Assembly (NCBI RefSeq): GCF_034366625.1
Contig: NZ_JAXMIH010000008.1
Location: 496,001-560,000, forward strand
DNA: 64,000 nt
Reading direction: 5' to 3'
DNA from: Prosthecobacter sp.
GTDB lineage: Bacteria > Verrucomicrobiota > Verrucomicrobiia > Verrucomicrobiales > Verrucomicrobiaceae
Positions 60,918-64,000 of the stretch are shown in pieces. Made by a program: the position numbers and the translations under genes. The notes under the pieces are model-generated. The model was not told the DNA's origin. It saw nothing but the letters and a program-made list of their open reading frames with translations, and searched no databases. How positions within the stretch are numbered: the stretch's first letter is position 1; every line of letters starts with the position of its first letter.

Positions 60918-62150
60918 TCAGAGCAACTGATCGAGGGCGGCTTTGAAGATCGACAGACCTTCCGCCGCGTGCTGCGCCGTGATGTTCAGCGGTGAGAGCC
61001 AGCGGACGACGTTCGGGCCGGCGGGCGTGACCATCATCCCGGCATCCAGCAGCTTTTGCGCAAGGAAGATGGACGGCAGCTTGCCGCCGGATTTTGCCGA
61101 GATCGCCTCGGCGTTGAGTTCAAAACCGATGAACAGGCCCAACTGCCGCACTTCCTTGATGAGAGAATGATTCCAGCCGCGTGCAGATGTCGCGATGGCC
61201 GCGCCGCGTGTTTTGGCATTGTCGCAGAGCTTCTCATCCAAAATCGTGCGCAGCGTGGCGATGCCGACGGCGCAGGCGAGCGGTGAGCCGCCATACGTCG
61301 TGCCGTGCGTGCCCGGGCCGAGCACCCTGCTCAAATCGCGGCGATCATTCACCCAGAACGAGCCGAGCGGAAAGCCGCTGCCGATGGCTTTGGCCCAACT
61401 GATGCCGTCGGGTTGAATTTCATCGCCAGGGATGATGCTGCGCCAGCCGGCCATTTCGCCAGCGCGGCCAAAGCCGCACTGCACTTCATCCAAAAGCAGC
61501 AGAATATCCTTCTCGCGGCACAAACGTTGAGCCGCACGCAGAAACTCCGGCGTGACGGCATTTACACCGCTTTCGCCCTGAATCGGCTCCAGCAGAATGG
61601 CGACGGTTTTGTCCGTGATCGCTGCTTCGAGGGCCTGCACATCGTTGAACGGTGCATAAACAAAGCCCGGTGGCAGCGGACCAAAGCCACCGTGAATCTT
61701 CTCCTGCGCCGTGGCGCTCATCGCACCGAACGTACGGCCATGGAAGGAACCGGTGAAGGTGATGATTTCGTAGCGTCCGCCGGTCTGCTGGCCGTATTTG
61801 CGGGCGAGCTTGAGCAGGCCTTCATTCGCCTCCGCGCCGCTGTTGCAGAAGAAGCACTTTCCGGCAATGCCGACGCACTCTTCGACCAAAATCCGCGCCA
61901 ACTCGCCCTGCTTGTCGATGCAGTACCAATTTGAGACATGGATGAGCGTGTTCGCTTGCTCCGTGAGCGCTTTCACGACCGGTGGGGGGCAATGACCGAG
62001 CGGGCACACGGCCACACCGCCTGCGAAGTCGAGATACTTCTTCCCATCGCGATCCCACACATAGGCACCCTCGCCACGCACCGGCCACACGTTGTAGCGG
62101 CCATAGTTCGGCAAAACAAACTCCTGCATCAGTTGATCACTCGTTCTCAT
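60918..62150 (-). CDS. argD: acetylornithine aminotransferase
   Basis: 410 aa, class III PLP aminotransferase. VWDRDGKKYLDFAGGVAVCPLG and NSGAEANEGLLKLAR are N-terminal blocks; TFTGSFHGRTFGAMSAT and LLLDEVQCGFGRAG follow. The PLP lysine is at about residue 253 in ISWAKAIGSGFPLG, then HGTTYGGSPLACAVG. The enzyme transaminates N-acetylglutamate semialdehyde. The place between argB and argF fixes the arginine assignment rather than another omega-aminotransferase. The start at 62150 follows argB by 33 bp. Confidence 0.95.
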   Translation of the reverse strand: MRTSDQLMQEFVLPNYGRYNVWPVRGEGAYVWDRDGKKYLDFAGGVAVCPLGHCPPPVVKALTEQANTLIHVSNWYCIDKQGELARILVEECVGIAGKCFFCNSGAEANEGLLKLARKYGQQTGGRYEIITFTGSFHGRTFGAMSATAQEKIHGGFGPLPPGFVYAPFNDVQALEAAITDKTVAILLEPIQGESGVNAVTPEFLRAAQRLCREKDILLLLDEVQCGFGRAGEMAGWRSIIPGDEIQPDGISWAKAIGSGFPLGSFWVNDRRDLSRVLGPGTHGTTYGGSPLACAVGIATLRTILDEKLCDNAKTRGAAIATSARGWNHSLIKEVRQLGLFIGFELNAEAISAKSGGKLPSIFLAQKLLDAGMMVTPAGPNVVRWLSPLNITAQHAAEGLSIFKAALDQLL

Positions 62151-62183
62151 CTCGTTCTTCGTGTCTAAAATCGCTCTGCCACT

Positions 62184-63041
62184 TCACAAATGAATCTCCG
62201 TGCCAATCCCGCCATCGGTGAAGATTTCGAGAATCAGCGCATGCGGCAGACGGCCATCAATGAGATGCACCTTGCCCACGCCACCACGCAGCGAGTCGAG
62301 CGATGAATCGACCTTCGGAATCATTCCGCCGCTGATGATGTTCTCCGCCTTCAGTTTGGCGATGGAGGCCTCGTCGAGGCTCGGAATGAGTGTCGTGTCG
62401 TCCTTCGGATCGCGCATCACGCCGCGCACATCGCTCAGGAAAATGAGCTTGGTGGCCTTGAGCCGTTTGGCGAGGCCACAGGCGGCCAGATCGGCGTTCA
62501 CGTTGAGCGTTCTGCCGGAGGCCAGTTCGCGGGCCACGGGTGAAACGACGGGAACGAACTCACCTGCGACTGCCGCCTGGATCAAACCGAGCTTGCAGTC
62601 ATTCACCTCGCCGACCCAGCCGAGATCACCCTTCATTTTTTCGCCAAGGAAGACTTCGGTACCGGGAATGCCCACGGCCTTGCCGCCGAAAGCGTTGATC
62701 TTGCTCACGATCTCCGGGTTGATCACGCGGGCGAGTGTCTCCTCGACGATCTTGATTGTCTCGTCGTCGGTTACGCGCATGCCGTTGATGAATTTGGCTT
62801 GAAGACCGGACTCGGTCATCGCCTTGGAGATCGCCTTGCCTCCGCCGTGCACGATCACGGGGTTGATGCCCACGGCTTCGAGGAAAACAACGTCGCGCAG
62901 AAAGCTATCGACTTGTACAGGGTCTTCCATCGCGCTGCCGCCGACCTTGATCAGAAACGTGCAGCCACGAAAGCTCTGCATGTAAGGCAGGGCTTCGAGA
63001 AGTACGGCGGATTTGGTGATTTGGGTATCGAGGGAATTCAT
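62184..63041 (-). CDS. argB: acetylglutamate kinase
   Basis: 285 aa. FLIKVGGSAMED (P-loop-like lysine), NPVIVHGGGKAISKAM (substrate and phosphate binding), VTDDETIKIVEETL, and LNVNADLAACGLAKRLKATKLIFLSDVRGVM fit ArgB. It phosphorylates N-acetylglutamate, the usual feedback-controlled step. The C-terminus has SGGMIPKVDSSLDSLRGGV. It lies 27 bp downstream of argJ and upstream of argD, forming one leftward operon. Confidence 0.96.
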   Translation of the reverse strand: MNSLDTQITKSAVLLEALPYMQSFRGCTFLIKVGGSAMEDPVQVDSFLRDVVFLEAVGINPVIVHGGGKAISKAMTESGLQAKFINGMRVTDDETIKIVEETLARVINPEIVSKINAFGGKAVGIPGTEVFLGEKMKGDLGWVGEVNDCKLGLIQAAVAGEFVPVVSPVARELASGRTLNVNADLAACGLAKRLKATKLIFLSDVRGVMRDPKDDTTLIPSLDEASIAKLKAENIISGGMIPKVDSSLDSLRGGVGKVHLIDGRLPHALILEIFTDGGIGTEIHL

Positions 63042-63068
63042 CGAAAGGGGAATGAATGCGTGCAGCGA

Positions 63069-64000
63069 TCAAGCAAAGCCCTTCTGGCGCTTCGCATGTA
63101 CGGCGGCGGAGTATTCGGCGCTGTTGAAATCGACGTACTCCTCGGAGAGGTCGCTTGTATAGACGGTGTAGCCGCTGGTGCCGAGATTGAGGTCGATGGT
63201 GACGGTGAACTTCGGCTCTTTGACGACCTTCTCCATCTCCGCGACGGGTGTTTTGGTCACAAGGCCGCCTTTGCAGGCCTGCAAACCGCCGAAGTAGATG
63301 TCGATGAGTTCTTCACGAATGCGCGCGCCAGAATAACCGACGGCGTGAATGATGCGGCCCCAGTTCGGGTCGCAGCCATGGAAAGAGCACTTCACCAGCA
63401 GCGATTTGGCCACCGCTTCAGCAGCCTTGCGGGCATCGCCGAGCGTGCGGGCATTGCGCACGCGAATTTCAACGAACTTGGTCACGCGCTCGCCGTCGCA
63501 GACGATCATCTTCGCAAGTTCGAGCATTACCTTGTGCAGGGCGCAGCGGAACAGCTCGCCTTCGGGCGTGTTCTTTTTGATCAAGGGCACGTCGCTGGCG
63601 CCATTGCTCATCACGATGACGGTGTCGTTCGTACTGGTGTCACCGTCGATGGTGATGCAGTTGAAGGACTTCTCCACGGCGTAGCGCATGGCACGGTGCA
63701 TTTTATCCTTGGCGACTTTCGCGTCCGTGGTGATGAAGCAGAGCATCGTGGCCATGTTCGGACAGATCATGCCGGCACCTTTGGCGATGCCGCCGATGCG
63801 GAAGCTGCCTTTGCCGCAGGGCACTTCGATGGCGAAGGTCTTCGGCTGCGTGTCGCTCGTCATGATGGCACGCATCGCGTCTTCGGAGCCTTTGGGGTTT
63901 AGCTTGGCAACCACATCGGGCACTTTGGGAATGATGCGTTCAATCGGCATCGGCATGCCGATGATGCCCGTCGAGCAGACGAGCACCTGGCGCATCTTCA
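63069..64000 (-). CDS. argJ: bifunctional ornithine acetyltransferase/N-acetylglutamate synthase, N-terminus outside window
   Basis: The frame runs off the right edge, so about 310 codons of a protein of roughly 400 aa are seen. The self-cleavage site is in KGAGMICPNMATML, where the Thr of ATM becomes the catalytic N-terminus of the beta chain. STGIIGMPMPIERI, then DGDTSTNDTVIVMSNGAS, SFHGCDPNWGRIIHAVGYSG, and the final EEYVDFNSAEYSA are all typical. It recycles the acetyl group from acetylornithine to glutamate. The order argJ-argB-argD-argF is classic; argC would be expected further right. Confidence 0.95.
   Translation of the reverse strand, partial: KMRQVLVCSTGIIGMPMPIERIIPKVPDVVAKLNPKGSEDAMRAIMTSDTQPKTFAIEVPCGKGSFRIGGIAKGAGMICPNMATMLCFITTDAKVAKDKMHRAMRYAVEKSFNCITIDGDTSTNDTVIVMSNGASDVPLIKKNTPEGELFRCALHKVMLELAKMIVCDGERVTKFVEIRVRNARTLGDARKAAEAVAKSLLVKCSFHGCDPNWGRIIHAVGYSGARIREELIDIYFGGLQACKGGLVTKTPVAEMEKVVKEPKFTVTIDLNLGTSGYTVYTSDLSEEYVDFNSAEYSAAVHAKRQKGFA

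Noticed and set aside
1-64000. CRISPR arrays, prophage, insertion sequences, rRNA genes
   Set aside because: No regularly spaced repeats, transposase, integrase or phage structural motifs were seen, and no rRNA-like sequence was recognised.

Overview
The window looks like a chromosome segment of a Gram-negative, LPS-bearing bacterium of the Planctomycetes-Verrucomicrobia-Chlamydiae superphylum, most likely Verrucomicrobiae (Prosthecobacter/Verrucomicrobium-like). The reasons are the DUF1552 + PSCyt/PSD cytochrome pair, a DUF1501 Tat protein, four PEP-CTERM proteins ending in RRRR-like tails, an ECF sigma factor of the 'FPTTRW' type, a Ser/Thr kinase with added extracellular repeats, an SHD1-like tail, and LPS genes (lpxA, lptD, lptF/G family, kdsD). 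Genes are high in GC. A few singletons (about 351-694, 16307-16849, 21973-22551) look clearly lower in GC and may have been acquired.

Layout. 1-4700: end of a secreted protein gene, a frameshifted immunity-like gene, the DUF1552/PSCyt pair and tRNA-Ser(UGA). 4831-8171: lpxA and an lptD-like gene. 8507-13700: a proline-rich membrane protein with a 27-codon peptide gene behind it, a nucleotide-sugar epimerase, a HAD phosphatase, a TIGR01777 epimerase and a MidA-like methyltransferase. 13775-21878: a class A PBP whose transpeptidase motifs are degenerate, a dicarboxylate symporter, leuC, an alpha/beta hydrolase and an SGNH hydrolase. 21881-23331: a small accessory block (Imm11-like gene and a UPF0175/PIN toxin-antitoxin pair) bracketed by two nearly identical 32-bp direct repeats. 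23332-34481: a catabolic block with an enolase-superfamily dehydratase, an Nramp-fold transporter, a UxuA-like enzyme, a neutral-ceramidase-like protein, an isochorismatase-SGNH fusion, a Tat-exported Gfo/Idh/MocA oxidoreductase, an S9 peptidase and an MBL hydrolase. 34562-41146: one giant secreted protein of 2194 aa. 41314-50434: ferredoxin, kdsD, TraB/GumN, DUF1501, esterase, M20 hydrolase, LptF/G-type permease and murI. 50655-59979: a secreted SHD1-tailed protein, a receptor-like Ser/Thr kinase with three ectodomain repeats, four PEP-CTERM proteins and a divergent ECF sigma factor. 59986-64000: argF, argD, argB and argJ (argJ cut by the window edge) reading leftward.

How it fits together. 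Envelope building (lpxA, lptD, LptF/G permease, kdsD, PBP, murI) is spread through the window between exported hydrolases and oxidoreductases that suggest breakdown of complex organic matter. The PEP-CTERM cluster beside an ECF sigma factor and a sensor-type kinase suggests a regulated surface or exopolysaccharide programme; that link is inferred from position only. Family names come from motifs and remembered family patterns, since no database search was possible. Ribosome binding sites are rarely visible, so most starts were chosen by signal peptides, family N-termini and non-overlap with neighbours.
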